Assembly: GCA_023397475.1 (NCBI GenBank)
Contig: JAEWUD010000055.1
Span: 1 to 44,779 of the forward strand
DNA length: 44,779 nucleotides
Direction: 5' to 3'
DNA from: Bacillota bacterium
GTDB taxonomy: Bacteria > Bacillota > Clostridia > Saccharofermentanales > Saccharofermentanaceae
Shown here one piece after another: positions 1 to 7,298 of the stretch (position 1 is the stretch's first letter; every line of letters begins with the position of its first letter). Below the pieces are notes generated by a model that searched no databases, had not been told where the DNA came from, and was given only the letters and a program-made list of their open reading frames with translations. A program made the translations under genes and the position numbers.

Positions 1-1154
1 GGTTTGGTTTTCTGTAAAATCAGTCCAATCATTATCATTTTGAACCCAAAATCGACCATCTATTGCCACTATTTCGTGGCGTTTCCGTTCTCAGGACAGA
101 CCTATCCCATTTGAGGTCGCAGATTTCGACCAGCCCGTACGCAAGCATAGAGATTGGCGCAGGCAAACAAGACTTGCAGGCGGTTCAGATTCTTCTGGAT
201 GCCACGATAGACGGTTTTTCTGAAGCCGCACTGAACTTTGACAAAACGAAACGGGTGTTCCACTTTGCTTCGAACGGCTGATTTCTGTCGCTCAATCTGC
301 TTCTCCCAGGCTTGTCCGGAATTCTCATACTTGCGATAGGCTTTCCCTGGTCGGCGGTTGATCCGGTAATCGATCTTCGAGAGATGCTCATCCATTTGGA
401 CTTCTTCGCGCTTCTCGATCCCCAGATACCCTGAATCGCCATACACTACCTCATCGTCCGGGCGGATCAGTTTGGCCGCTTCTGTAATATCGTGGACATT
501 GGCCGACGTTGCGGTCACGCTTGTTACATATCCACTGCCGGCATCGACACCAATATGAGATTTCATCCCAAAGCGCCATTCATTCCCCTTCTTTGTCTGA
601 TGCATCTCCGGATCACGTGCCTTATCGACGTTCTTGGTAGAGGTCGGCGCATTAATTATCGTCGCATCCACGATTGTTCCACCATGCATAATCATGCCGT
701 TGGCTTCCAAAACCTTGTTGATTGCGGTAAACATTGCCGCCCCCAGCCCGCAATTCTCCAGCAAATGACGGAAGTGCAGCAGGGTTGTCGCATCCGGGAC
801 TTTGTCGACCATGAAGTTGATTCCCATAAACTTGCGCATCGCATAACTGTCATAGATGGCATCTTCCACGCCTTCGTCGGATAAGTTGAACCAGCACTGC
901 AACAGGTACATTCGCAGCATTTTCTCAATCCCCAGCGGCTTACGCCCTCTCTGGCGATCCGGATAATAATGCGGTTCGATCAACGCAACCCACTCTTCCC
1001 AGGGAATAATCTCTTCCATTGCGGCGAGAAATTCATCCTTCTTGGTTCGACGATAACGTTTGCTGTATTCCATGTCGCTGAATGTCTGCTGCATATTTTC
1101 CCTGCCTATTGTTTTTCTTCTATTTTACTATTCTTTCCTTCTGCAGGGAATTAA
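1..1154 (-). mobile_element. IS5-family insertion sequence, ends not resolved
   Basis: One complete IS5-type transposase gene fills most of this stretch, so an insertion sequence of about 1.1-1.2 kb is inferred. I could not find a convincing pair of terminal inverted repeats or a target duplication. The left end may lie outside the window, and the right end should fall between 1095 and about 1160. A small hairpin (GCCAC-6 nt-GTGGC, 65-80) sits just beyond the transposase stop. The right border lies very close to the 3' end of the M56 peptidase gene, so the insertion may have clipped that gene. Confidence 0.5.
102..1094 (-). CDS. IS5-family DDE transposase
   Basis: This 330-residue protein has the length and motif order of IS5-group transposases. 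A DUF772-like N-terminal helical domain includes the stretch RGRKPLGIEKMLRMYLLQCW. The DDE catalytic core follows, with probable catalytic residues D143 (in TIVDATIINAP), D220 (in VYGDSGYLG) and E279 (in SKVEHPFRFVK). It would cut and paste its own element. The frame is intact and full length, so the element may still be active. The start is the ATG preceded by AGGGAAAAT. It is transcribed in the same direction as the BlaI/M56 operon upstream of it. Confidence 0.94.
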   Translation of the reverse strand: MQQTFSDMEYSKRYRRTKKDEFLAAMEEIIPWEEWVALIEPHYYPDRQRGRKPLGIEKMLRMYLLQCWFNLSDEGVEDAIYDSYAMRKFMGINFMVDKVPDATTLLHFRHLLENCGLGAAMFTAINKVLEANGMIMHGGTIVDATIINAPTSTKNVDKARDPEMHQTKKGNEWRFGMKSHIGVDAGSGYVTSVTATSANVHDITEAAKLIRPDDEVVYGDSGYLGIEKREEVQMDEHLSKIDYRINRRPGKAYRKYENSGQAWEKQIERQKSAVRSKVEHPFRFVKVQCGFRKTVYRGIQKNLNRLQVLFACANLYACVRAGRNLRPQMG

Positions 1155-2669
1155 TCAGCGGTTCCCTATAACAGGACTGTAGGCATCGCTGTCCGGGTCG
1201 TAATCTGCATAGATTTCTGTCAGATACTCGTCAAGTACACGATAGGAGACATCCGTATTGGGATATTCAGTACAGATGATGAGACTGTTTCCGGTCGCAC
1301 TGACTGCCTGATAGACAGCATCTGCCTCCTCTGTTGCATCGACCTTCGTGACTTTGTAATTGTACTTTGTGAAGATCGATTCGAATTCGTTCGGATCTAC
1401 AGGAGCACTCGCCGTCCAATTCGGAAGCTCATCGGACCACGTAGAGAGTGGAACCGAACTATCCTCCGATGGAGTGGTTCCAGAAGGCATGGAAGAAACT
1501 GTTTCCGATGGAGTTGTGGTCATGGAAGGCAACACCCAGCCAGACTCCGATGGAGTCGTGGATTCGGACGTTTCGATGACACTTTCCATAGAGACTAAGA
1601 TATTTGAACTGTTGGATGAACTTTCCGTACCATCGGCCTGAGAGCTAAACAAGTTAGAGCTCATCGGATTCATGAGAAGACCAATTGAGGTAACAACAAC
1701 AGCGACGACAGCAAGGCTGATGAGCCAGACTGCGGGCTTCTTGTAATTAAGAATACTCTTGATCCGTCCCTTGAGGTCTCCCTCTCCGAAAGCTAAGGGC
1801 ATTGGGCGAAGACGATTTCGGCCGGAAGCGACGGCTAGAAGTGTTGATGAATAGCTTTTGCGCGAGGAATCAGACAGATTCCGGACGACGCTCTCATCAC
1901 AGGCTGTCTCAATGTCGCGGCTGAAGAGAAGAAAGGCGATCCATGCAAACGGATTGAACCAGTGAAGGCAGGTGATCAGAAAGGCCAGAAGCTTAATCAC
2001 CGGATCCCAGCGACGCAGGTGCGATTTCTCGTGAAGAATGACATAGGACCGCTCCTCCGGCGAGAGACCTACCGGCAGATAGATGCGCGGACGCAGGAGT
2101 CCGAGAACAAACGGGGAAGAGATCTTGTCCGTGACGAAGACTCCATCCTCCAGGACGGCATCCGTCAGACGGCGACGCAGGCGGAGATACGCGATGAGGT
2201 TATAGGAGGCAAGAAGAACGATACCTCCGAACCAGACAAGGGAAATAGCCTGGCTGATGTTGTCCCGGGAAGTGAGACCGGATAATATCGTCTCAATCCA
2301 ATTCGATGGTGCGGAAGCGGGATCCTGGTACTCTTGGGTGGCCTGAACCAGCACCGGGGAGTTCTTGACGGCTTCCGGCGAAACAGGTGATTCTTTATCG
2401 ATATCTGTTGCAACAACATCCATAAACCCTGTGTTCTCGTCGGCGACGAAATACGAGGTGACCGGATTGGACCGTACGGCCTGCGGAACCAGACTTACCG
2501 GAGCTTCCGGGAAGATCGGGAACGCGAGGCGAAGGAAGACAACTCCCCAGAGCAGGTAAGAGAAGATCCTCGGTGCTTTTCTCAACAGGAGACGAAGAAC
2601 AAGAACGATCAGTATACAATAAGTGCCGACGAGGCTCATATCGAGAAGAGTATTCATAAAATTACTCAT
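1155..2669 (-). CDS. M56-family (BlaR1/MecR1-like) membrane metallopeptidase, antirepressor of BlaI-type regulator
   Basis: The 504-residue protein begins with transmembrane segments (about 12-30 and 34-52). Another lies near 140-160, and the M56 zinc-peptidase motif HEKSH follows (H213, E214, H217). A conserved RDIETACDE stretch comes next, then a last membrane segment near 310-330. In this family, signal sensing activates the protease so that the cognate BlaI repressor is inactivated. There is no BlaR1 penicillin-binding sensor domain. The C-terminus is instead a Ser/Thr/Pro-rich linker of about 80 residues plus a small domain of about 75 residues, so the inducer is unlikely to be recognised as in classical BlaR1. 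The ATG at 2669 was preferred over one 21 nt upstream because GGAGG lies 6 nt before it. It overlaps the blaI stop by 8 nt, which implies translational coupling. The last residues lie next to the IS border and could be altered by the insertion. Confidence 0.86.
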   Translation of the reverse strand: MSNFMNTLLDMSLVGTYCILIVLVLRLLLRKAPRIFSYLLWGVVFLRLAFPIFPEAPVSLVPQAVRSNPVTSYFVADENTGFMDVVATDIDKESPVSPEAVKNSPVLVQATQEYQDPASAPSNWIETILSGLTSRDNISQAISLVWFGGIVLLASYNLIAYLRLRRRLTDAVLEDGVFVTDKISSPFVLGLLRPRIYLPVGLSPEERSYVILHEKSHLRRWDPVIKLLAFLITCLHWFNPFAWIAFLLFSRDIETACDESVVRNLSDSSRKSYSSTLLAVASGRNRLRPMPLAFGEGDLKGRIKSILNYKKPAVWLISLAVVAVVVTSIGLLMNPMSSNLFSSQADGTESSSNSSNILVSMESVIETSESTTPSESGWVLPSMTTTPSETVSSMPSGTTPSEDSSVPLSTWSDELPNWTASAPVDPNEFESIFTKYNYKVTKVDATEEADAVYQAVSATGNSLIICTEYPNTDVSYRVLDEYLTEIYADYDPDSDAYSPVIGNR

Positions 2670-3033
2670 GGGAGTCCTCCGGATACTCACGGATCATCTT
2701 GAGCATCTCTTCCATCTCGCGATCGCTGATCTTCCTCTGACCCGTGAACGCAGCCAGGAATCGCGGTAAAGAACCTTCGAAATTCTTGTCGACGAAAGAC
2801 TGACTCTGCTTCTGCTCATACTCGTCGCGACGAATCGTCGAGGTCACGACACTGTCCTCGTTCGCGAAATAACCCATCGCACAGATCTTGCGCAACACAG
2901 TAAACGTCGTTGACTTCTTCCATGCGAAAAGCTCCAGACAAAGGCTCACGAGATCACCCGAACGAATCGGTTCCCGGTCCCAAATCAGATCGGCCAGCTT
3001 CTTCTCGCCTTGCGACAAAACATCATCCTTCAT
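2662..3033 (-). CDS. blaI: BlaI/MecI/CopY-family transcriptional repressor
   Basis: The 123-residue protein has the length and winged-helix pattern of BlaI/MecI repressors. It includes an N-terminal GEKKLADLIWDREPIRSGDL helix region, a recognition region KKSTTFTVLRKICAMGYF, and a C-terminal dimerisation part ending in a helix rich in Met, Glu and Lys. It should bind as a dimer to the two GTTTAT-N5-ATAAAC dyads just upstream and repress its own operon until the M56 peptidase encoded next inactivates it. The start ATG is preceded by a strong CCGGAGG ribosome binding site. The gene overlaps the peptidase gene by 8 nt. Substrate and inducer cannot be read from the sequence, and no beta-lactamase gene is nearby. 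Confidence 0.9.
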   Translation of the reverse strand: MKDDVLSQGEKKLADLIWDREPIRSGDLVSLCLELFAWKKSTTFTVLRKICAMGYFANEDSVVTSTIRRDEYEQKQSQSFVDKNFEGSLPRFLAAFTGQRKISDREMEEMLKMIREYPEDSHE

Positions 3034-3047
3034 ACAATACCTCCGGA

Positions 3048-3103
3048 GGTTTATGAGACATAAACCTTGATTCGAGTTTATATTGCATAAACCAACTTGT
3101 CAA
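3048..3103 (-). promoter_or_regulatory. Promoter with tandem BlaI-type operator dyads
   Basis: Two inverted repeats of the form GTTTAT-N5-ATAAAC lie at 3049-3065 and 3076-3092, with centres 27 bp apart. The first extends to a perfect 8+3+8 dyad at 3048-3066. On the minus strand a TTGACA -35 box (3103-3098) is followed by a weaker AT-rich -10 inside the upstream dyad. Repressor bound there would block polymerase. The downstream dyad overlaps the start of the leader and ends beside the ribosome binding site of blaI. Confidence 0.78.
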
Positions 3104-3212
3104 GGATCTTTGAAAGAATATTTTGAACGCAGTATTTTTACTGTAGTCCGACGATAAAGGGCTCGAGGTATATTTCGCGAAAAGTAAGGAGGAGTCGATC
3201 GCGAGAAAGACA

Positions 3213-3242
3213 AAGTACCTGATTCTGTGCGATCAGGTACTT
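3213..3242 (-). terminator. Hairpin, probable terminator of the EAL-CBS gene
   Basis: A perfect 11-bp stem (AAGTACCTGAT / ATCAGGTACTT) with an 8-nt loop lies 46 bp beyond the stop codon of the minus-strand EAL-CBS gene. On the minus strand it is followed by TGTCTTTCTC, a moderate rather than ideal U-rich run. The rest of 3104-3288 shows no gene. Confidence 0.5.
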
Positions 3243-3288
3243 CAATATAGTTTTAAATTACACCCACTTTTCGAGATTGCCAAATAGT

Positions 3289-4410
3289 TCAACCGGCAAC
3301 GACGCTTTGATCTGCAACCGCGGCCGTGTGTAATCGCGAGGCCGTCATGTGCAGGATCAGATCCCGGATCGTCACGACGCCGGAATAATCACCGTCCCGG
3401 ATAACCGTGATGAAGTCGTAGAGACTACAAGACGGCCGTTGCATCGCAAGCTGCGCGGCGGTCTCGACGGGCGTTCGCTCGTCGACCGTCAGAAACTCGG
3501 TCTTCATAATCTTCTGTATCGATCGGTTCGCGAAAAGCCCGAATCCGTACCGTCCGCTCATCTTCTCATAGAGAAGTTCCCTGGTAACGACGCCCGCCAA
3601 CCGCTCGTCCTCGAAAACACAGACGCCGGGAAGCGACTCATCCATCGCGAAAAGCTGCTCCAACTCGCTGCCTGACAAAGCCGAGTCGACATATTGCACC
3701 GGTGTTGCAAGATCGCCGACGGTGCACGCAGAAAGCTTGCCGACATTTCGGTCTGAAAGAAGGGAGGGAACAAAGAAAGGACCCGTCGCGAACCGGATCT
3801 TAAGATCCTGAAGCTTCTCGGCTTGCGCCGCGGTGCGAATCCCGGGGGCAATCAATTGCAAAGAGGACATTGCGGCGTGCTCGGACATACTGCGGAGCTG
3901 GAACTGCTTCATAAGATCCGATTCGAGATCGCAGATCATCGATGGATCTGCCCAAATATACCCGTTGATCTTCGCGACAACCGTATTGCCGTAAGCATCG
4001 TGTACGGGCGACGCGGAAAAACCGCGAAGTGAATCAATCAGTCGAGAGGCGCTCCTGGCCCGAAGATGTCCGATGGGCTGCATATGTAGGAGTGCTGCGT
4101 TCAGGTGATGCGAATGAAAAAAATCACCGGACGCACGTCCCTCGAAGGCCGCTTGGTTCGACATATAGAAATCCTCGTCAATCAAAAAAAGAAGAGGGAG
4201 CGGCAGCCCTCGGGCAAGCGCGAGCATTTCCTCCCAAATCGCGGAAGGGTCCAACGGATCGGTGCCGGCGCCTGCCGGGCGAAGATGGAAGCCATGAATC
4301 CGGTTACCGGTAAAATCGTACACAGCCTCTGTGCCGAGTACCGCTCGCGCGGTCACCGCCAAACCGGATGCGGCATCGGAAAGATGCCGGATCGTCCCTT
4401 CATCCATCAT
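3289..4410 (-). CDS. Degenerate EAL domain protein with C-terminal CBS pair
   Basis: Residues 1 to about 215 resemble an EAL phosphodiesterase fold, most clearly in the late segment LIAPGIRTAAQAEKLQDL followed by KIRFATGPFFVPS, which matches the usual end of EAL domains. The catalytic EAL signature near the N-terminus is replaced (IHGFHLRPAG where an EALLR-type motif is expected). Residues from about 225 to 360 form two CBS modules, including MSGRYGFGLFANRSIQKIM, a phrase typical of EAL-CBS proteins. Known EAL-CBS proteins degrade or sense cyclic di-GMP and bind nucleotides at CBS. Loss of the signature suggests a catalytically dead receptor. The start ATG at 4410 has GGAGG 10 nt upstream. 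The gene is monocistronic. Confidence 0.72.
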   Translation of the reverse strand: MMDEGTIRHLSDAASGLAVTARAVLGTEAVYDFTGNRIHGFHLRPAGAGTDPLDPSAIWEEMLALARGLPLPLLFLIDEDFYMSNQAAFEGRASGDFFHSHHLNAALLHMQPIGHLRARSASRLIDSLRGFSASPVHDAYGNTVVAKINGYIWADPSMICDLESDLMKQFQLRSMSEHAAMSSLQLIAPGIRTAAQAEKLQDLKIRFATGPFFVPSLLSDRNVGKLSACTVGDLATPVQYVDSALSGSELEQLFAMDESLPGVCVFEDERLAGVVTRELLYEKMSGRYGFGLFANRSIQKIMKTEFLTVDERTPVETAAQLAMQRPSCSLYDFITVIRDGDYSGVVTIRDLILHMTASRLHTAAVADQSVVAG

Positions 4411-4536
4411 CGTGTATGATCCTCCTCAAAGATGTCGTCTTGCCTGAACTCAGAATATCGGATATTGGTTATGGAGAGAAAAAAGACGGGTTGAATCTGT
4501 GTAAAATTCTCAGAACGTCGTGGGTGCTGCGGCCTA

Positions 4537-4830
4537 GTATGTGCGGATATTTATCAATGATGCACATACGAAACAGGCTCCTTCACGGGTTTTCGTATGT
4601 GCGCAGGAGTTCCCGGAGCGGTTATTTATCAATGATGCACATACGAAACAGGCTCCTTCACGAGTTTTCGTATGTGCACGGGGCTTCCCGTGAGCGGTTA
4701 TTCGTCAATGATGCACATACGAAACAGACCACTTCCCGGGTTTTCGTATGTGCGCAGGAGTTCCCGGAGCGGTTATTTATCAATGATGCACATACGAAAC
4801 AGGCTCCTTCACGGGTTTTCTTATGTGCGC
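4537..4830 (+). repeat. Hairpin repeat family A, array 1 (four units of 75-76 bp)
   Basis: Four direct repeats with a period of 75-76 bp (hairpin arms starting at 4562, 4637, 4713 and 4788) follow a half unit at 4537. Each unit has ATCAATGAT or GTCAATGAT, then a 12-bp stem GCACATACGAAA / TTTCGTATGTGC around a 17-nt loop, then a spacer of about 34 nt. The last right arm has one G-to-T change. Because the period is mostly a multiple of three, false open reading frames run through it. Downstream (4840-4930) are isolated relics such as ATCAATGATTACC and AATCATTGATT that resemble family B. Confidence 0.95.
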
Positions 4831-4982
4831 TGCCTGATTAGCTGCCTTCATATCAATGATTACCGACACAAACGCCTATTCCTGCTGTTTAGATTGTAAT
4901 CATTGATTAATAAAGATTTACGCTGCGACTCAATATCATTGACATGCCTACTCGATCCGTTGATGAGCTTGTTTTAGTAAGT

Positions 4983-5030
4983 GCGCCGGCGAGGCCGGCG
5001 CGGATTTATGATCGCGCCGCATCGCGGCGC
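4983..5030 (+). repeat. Pair of GC-rich short hairpins (REP-like)
   Basis: Two compact hairpins stand side by side. GCGCCGGC-GAG-GCCGGCGC is at 4983-5001 (8-bp stem, 3-nt loop) and GCGCCGC-ATC-GCGGCGC is at 5014-5030 (7-bp stem, 3-nt loop). They lie between family A array 1 and the padR promoter. They resemble the 8-bp stem/3-nt loop hairpins of the 19.9-kb cluster. No U-run follows, so they are not good intrinsic terminators. Confidence 0.7.
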
Positions 5031-5090
5031 TCCTACTCTAATAGACGCTTTTCGCGATATTACGGGGCCGAATAAAATATTCGTTTTCGA

Positions 5091-5129
5091 TTGACGTAAA
5101 TCTTAAACCTTGATAATCTATGCATAGAT
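5091..5129 (+). promoter_or_regulatory. padR promoter with 14-bp palindromic operator
   Basis: A TTGACG -35-like box (5091-5096) is followed by GATAAT (5112-5117, 15-bp spacing) or TAATCT (5114-5119, 17-bp spacing). A perfect 14-bp palindrome ATCTATGCATAGAT (5116-5129) overlaps this -10 region. That is the expected place for PadR autorepression. The ribosome binding site GGAGG follows 6 nt before the padR start. Confidence 0.6.
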
Positions 5130-5153
5130 ACACGAGGTATATGGAGGCCCAAT

Positions 5154-5498
5154 ATGCGTATAAGTAAAGAGTTGGTCAAAGGTAGCACATCACTTCTTGT
5201 TCTCAGTGTTATGGAGAAGGAAGCGATGTATGGATACCAGATCATCCGGGAGATCGAGCTGCGCTCTGAGAAGGTGTTCAGTCTGAATGAAGGTACGCTC
5301 TACCCGATTCTTCACGCGCTGGAGAAGGAGAAATTCCTTGAGAGTTACTGGGACGAGAAGGAGACAGCGCGCAAGAGAAAATACTATCGGATGACCGAGA
5401 AGGGCCGGACGGAGCTTGCCCGTAAACGCGAGGAATGGAATGGATTCTCGATCGCGGTCACTCGCGTGGCGCACGGAACGGTCTCGCAGTATGGCTGA
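5154..5498 (+). CDS. PadR-family transcriptional regulator
   Basis: The 114-residue protein is a standard single-domain PadR regulator. It has an N-terminal winged helix with the signature LLVLSVMEKEAMYGYQIIRE, the wing region LNEGTLYPILHALEKEKFL, and the RKRKYYRMTEKGR motif. Such proteins repress neighbouring transporter or membrane-protein genes. The start ATG has GGAGG 6 nt upstream. The gene overlaps the next one by 8 nt (ATGGCTGA), so the two form a coupled operon. A perfect palindrome over its promoter suggests autoregulation. Confidence 0.93.
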   Translation: MRISKELVKGSTSLLVLSVMEKEAMYGYQIIREIELRSEKVFSLNEGTLYPILHALEKEKFLESYWDEKETARKRKYYRMTEKGRTELARKREEWNGFSIAVTRVAHGTVSQYG

Positions 5499-7206
5499 GA
5501 ATGCTGTAGAAGACTACCTGAATGCTGTCTGTGCGGGGATTCATGCGCGTGAGACGGCCGTAGAGATTCGAATAGAACTTCTCGATCATATCGAGTGCAG
5601 AATCGATGAATACACACGTTGCCGCTATGACCGTGAGACCGCGGAGAGGAAAGCCCTCGAAGACATGGGTGAGAAGGAGCAGGTGCGAGAGCAAATGGCG
5701 CTGCTGCATCGCAGAATTCCTTATCTGGATCTCCGGAACTCCTTGACGAAGATCATGATTGGGTTTTTTCTGCAATTCTTCTCTATTGATATTGGACCCT
5801 TGCAGGCGATAACAACAGCTATTGGTGTCATCCTCATCTTTGTGGGCTTGTTTCAGATGCGCAAGATAAATAATCATCTGAAAAGAGCATGGATTCTCTC
5901 CGGAGCATTGGTTCTCAGCTCGCTCACAGCAAAAGTTCTGTTTATTTCGCCGCTCTTTTATCTGAATTCGGAAGATATGACTACGAGCATGTTGTTTTTT
6001 GGACTTTCTGCCGTCATCAATTTTTCCCTCCTGTATTACTTCGGTGAAGGGATGTCGGCGGTGTTGTCGCGAGAGGGCGAAATTCGGGAGTCCAATCATA
6101 CAGGCAAATCGGTACATCAGGGGATTAAGGGCATGCGTTCCATCAAATGGTTTTATCTGGGATCCGTCGTGATTATGATTCTCGGCACGCAATTTCCGGA
6201 CTACCCATGGCTATGGATGGCAATATTTATCCCTCTCATCGCGAGCATTCTATGGAAGATCTACAAGACGCAATCTTTCCTTGCAACCGGTCAACGCGGG
6301 TTCGGCGCACTTTCCTTGGATGCCCAAGCAAGGACAATCATATATTCTGGGGGGGTTCTCGTTGTAATTCTTCCCTTTGTCATTAGCTTGGGATTCTTTG
6401 TCCTGCCTCGTTCGACCTGGTTCGAGAGTCCTGTCACCGAGAGACTGGATCTACAACGAATAGAGAACCGAATCGGTACGGATGAACTGGAAATCCTTCA
6501 GACAGCTACCACGGACTTCGTTTACCTAGTGGATGTTCTGAAACGGCTGCCTGAGGAGGAAATTGCGAATATCAGCGGAACTACCGAATGCGTAGCGGGT
6601 TCACAGGGAAACTATTGTGAGGATACCGGACTCGAAGCTTCTTTCCTCATGTGCAGAAGAGATGATCAGACCATCTATCAAGTGGTAAGTTTCTCGATTC
6701 CGACTGACGTATACCACGGCGGATTGGACAGCATCCTTCTGCCGGAGAATCTGAATCATCTGCCTACGGAAAGTGCGCGTGAAGTTTACATTCTAACGGA
6801 AGATAAGGATGGAAGCCTTTACTCACAACGTCCGGTGGCATTACGCTACTCTAGCCGTTCAAACAGTCTTGATAACAAACTCACCAATGAACTGATCTGT
6901 ATAGATTATACCGTCGCGGATCAAGGTTGCCTGCAATGGGTTATCATCTGCTCGACATTCCCGGATGACGACGGTACAGGAAGCCCGTTTGATTTACGAA
7001 GGTATGACGAACCCTTCACGGAGAATACACTAGACCCCCTGGCGGGTTATGTCTATATCCGACGTGAGCTGTGGATGCCGATTTCCTATAGTGAGACCGT
7101 ACGACTGCCCGAAGAGCAGGAGAGGGGAATCTCATGTGATCAGGAATTCGGGTTCACGAGAATCTATACGATCGAGATGGAACGAGAAAAACGATTCTCT
7201 CAATAA
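5491..7206 (+). CDS. HAAS-domain multi-pass membrane protein paired with PadR
   Basis: The 571-residue protein starts with a cytoplasmic helical region (about 1-75) resembling the HAAS/permease-prefix domain often encoded beside PadR (VEIRIELLDHIECRIDEYT, AERKALEDMGEKEQVREQM). Roughly seven or eight hydrophobic segments follow between about 85 and 335. A soluble C-terminal domain of about 235 residues then probably faces outside, judging from the topology. I do not recognise that domain. The ATG at 5491 was chosen because it overlaps the padR stop; an in-frame ATG 75 nt upstream lies inside padR. HAAS proteins are thought to be PadR-controlled membrane partners, but the signal and function here are unknown. 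Confidence 0.75.
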   Translation: MAENAVEDYLNAVCAGIHARETAVEIRIELLDHIECRIDEYTRCRYDRETAERKALEDMGEKEQVREQMALLHRRIPYLDLRNSLTKIMIGFFLQFFSIDIGPLQAITTAIGVILIFVGLFQMRKINNHLKRAWILSGALVLSSLTAKVLFISPLFYLNSEDMTTSMLFFGLSAVINFSLLYYFGEGMSAVLSREGEIRESNHTGKSVHQGIKGMRSIKWFYLGSVVIMILGTQFPDYPWLWMAIFIPLIASILWKIYKTQSFLATGQRGFGALSLDAQARTIIYSGGVLVVILPFVISLGFFVLPRSTWFESPVTERLDLQRIENRIGTDELEILQTATTDFVYLVDVLKRLPEEEIANISGTTECVAGSQGNYCEDTGLEASFLMCRRDDQTIYQVVSFSIPTDVYHGGLDSILLPENLNHLPTESAREVYILTEDKDGSLYSQRPVALRYSSRSNSLDNKLTNELICIDYTVADQGCLQWVIICSTFPDDDGTGSPFDLRRYDEPFTENTLDPLAGYVYIRRELWMPISYSETVRLPEEQERGISCDQEFGFTRIYTIEMEREKRFSQ

Positions 7207-7225
7207 GGATTGATTACTGATGTAC

Positions 7226-7259
7226 GCCTTCATGATGGACGAAAGCCTATCATGAAGGC
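7226..7259 (+). terminator. Probable terminator after PadR-HAAS operon
   Basis: A perfect 11-bp stem GCCTTCATGAT / ATCATGAAGGC with a 12-nt loop begins 19 nt after the stop codon. GCACTCTTTCATT follows, only a moderate T-rich run. It separates this operon from the convergent ABC permease gene. Confidence 0.55.
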
Positions 7260-7298
7260 GCACTCTTTCATTATCTCTTCAAGGCGCCCTTCGCCCCC

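Noticed and set aside
102..1094. Clear terminal inverted repeats of the IS element
   Set aside because: The only similarity between the ends that I found is a short GTAAAAT string, too weak to define borders.
4368..4841. Open reading frames through family A array 1
   Set aside because: They merely translate a DNA repeat whose period is close to a multiple of three and lack ribosome binding sites; stem pairing rather than codons is conserved.
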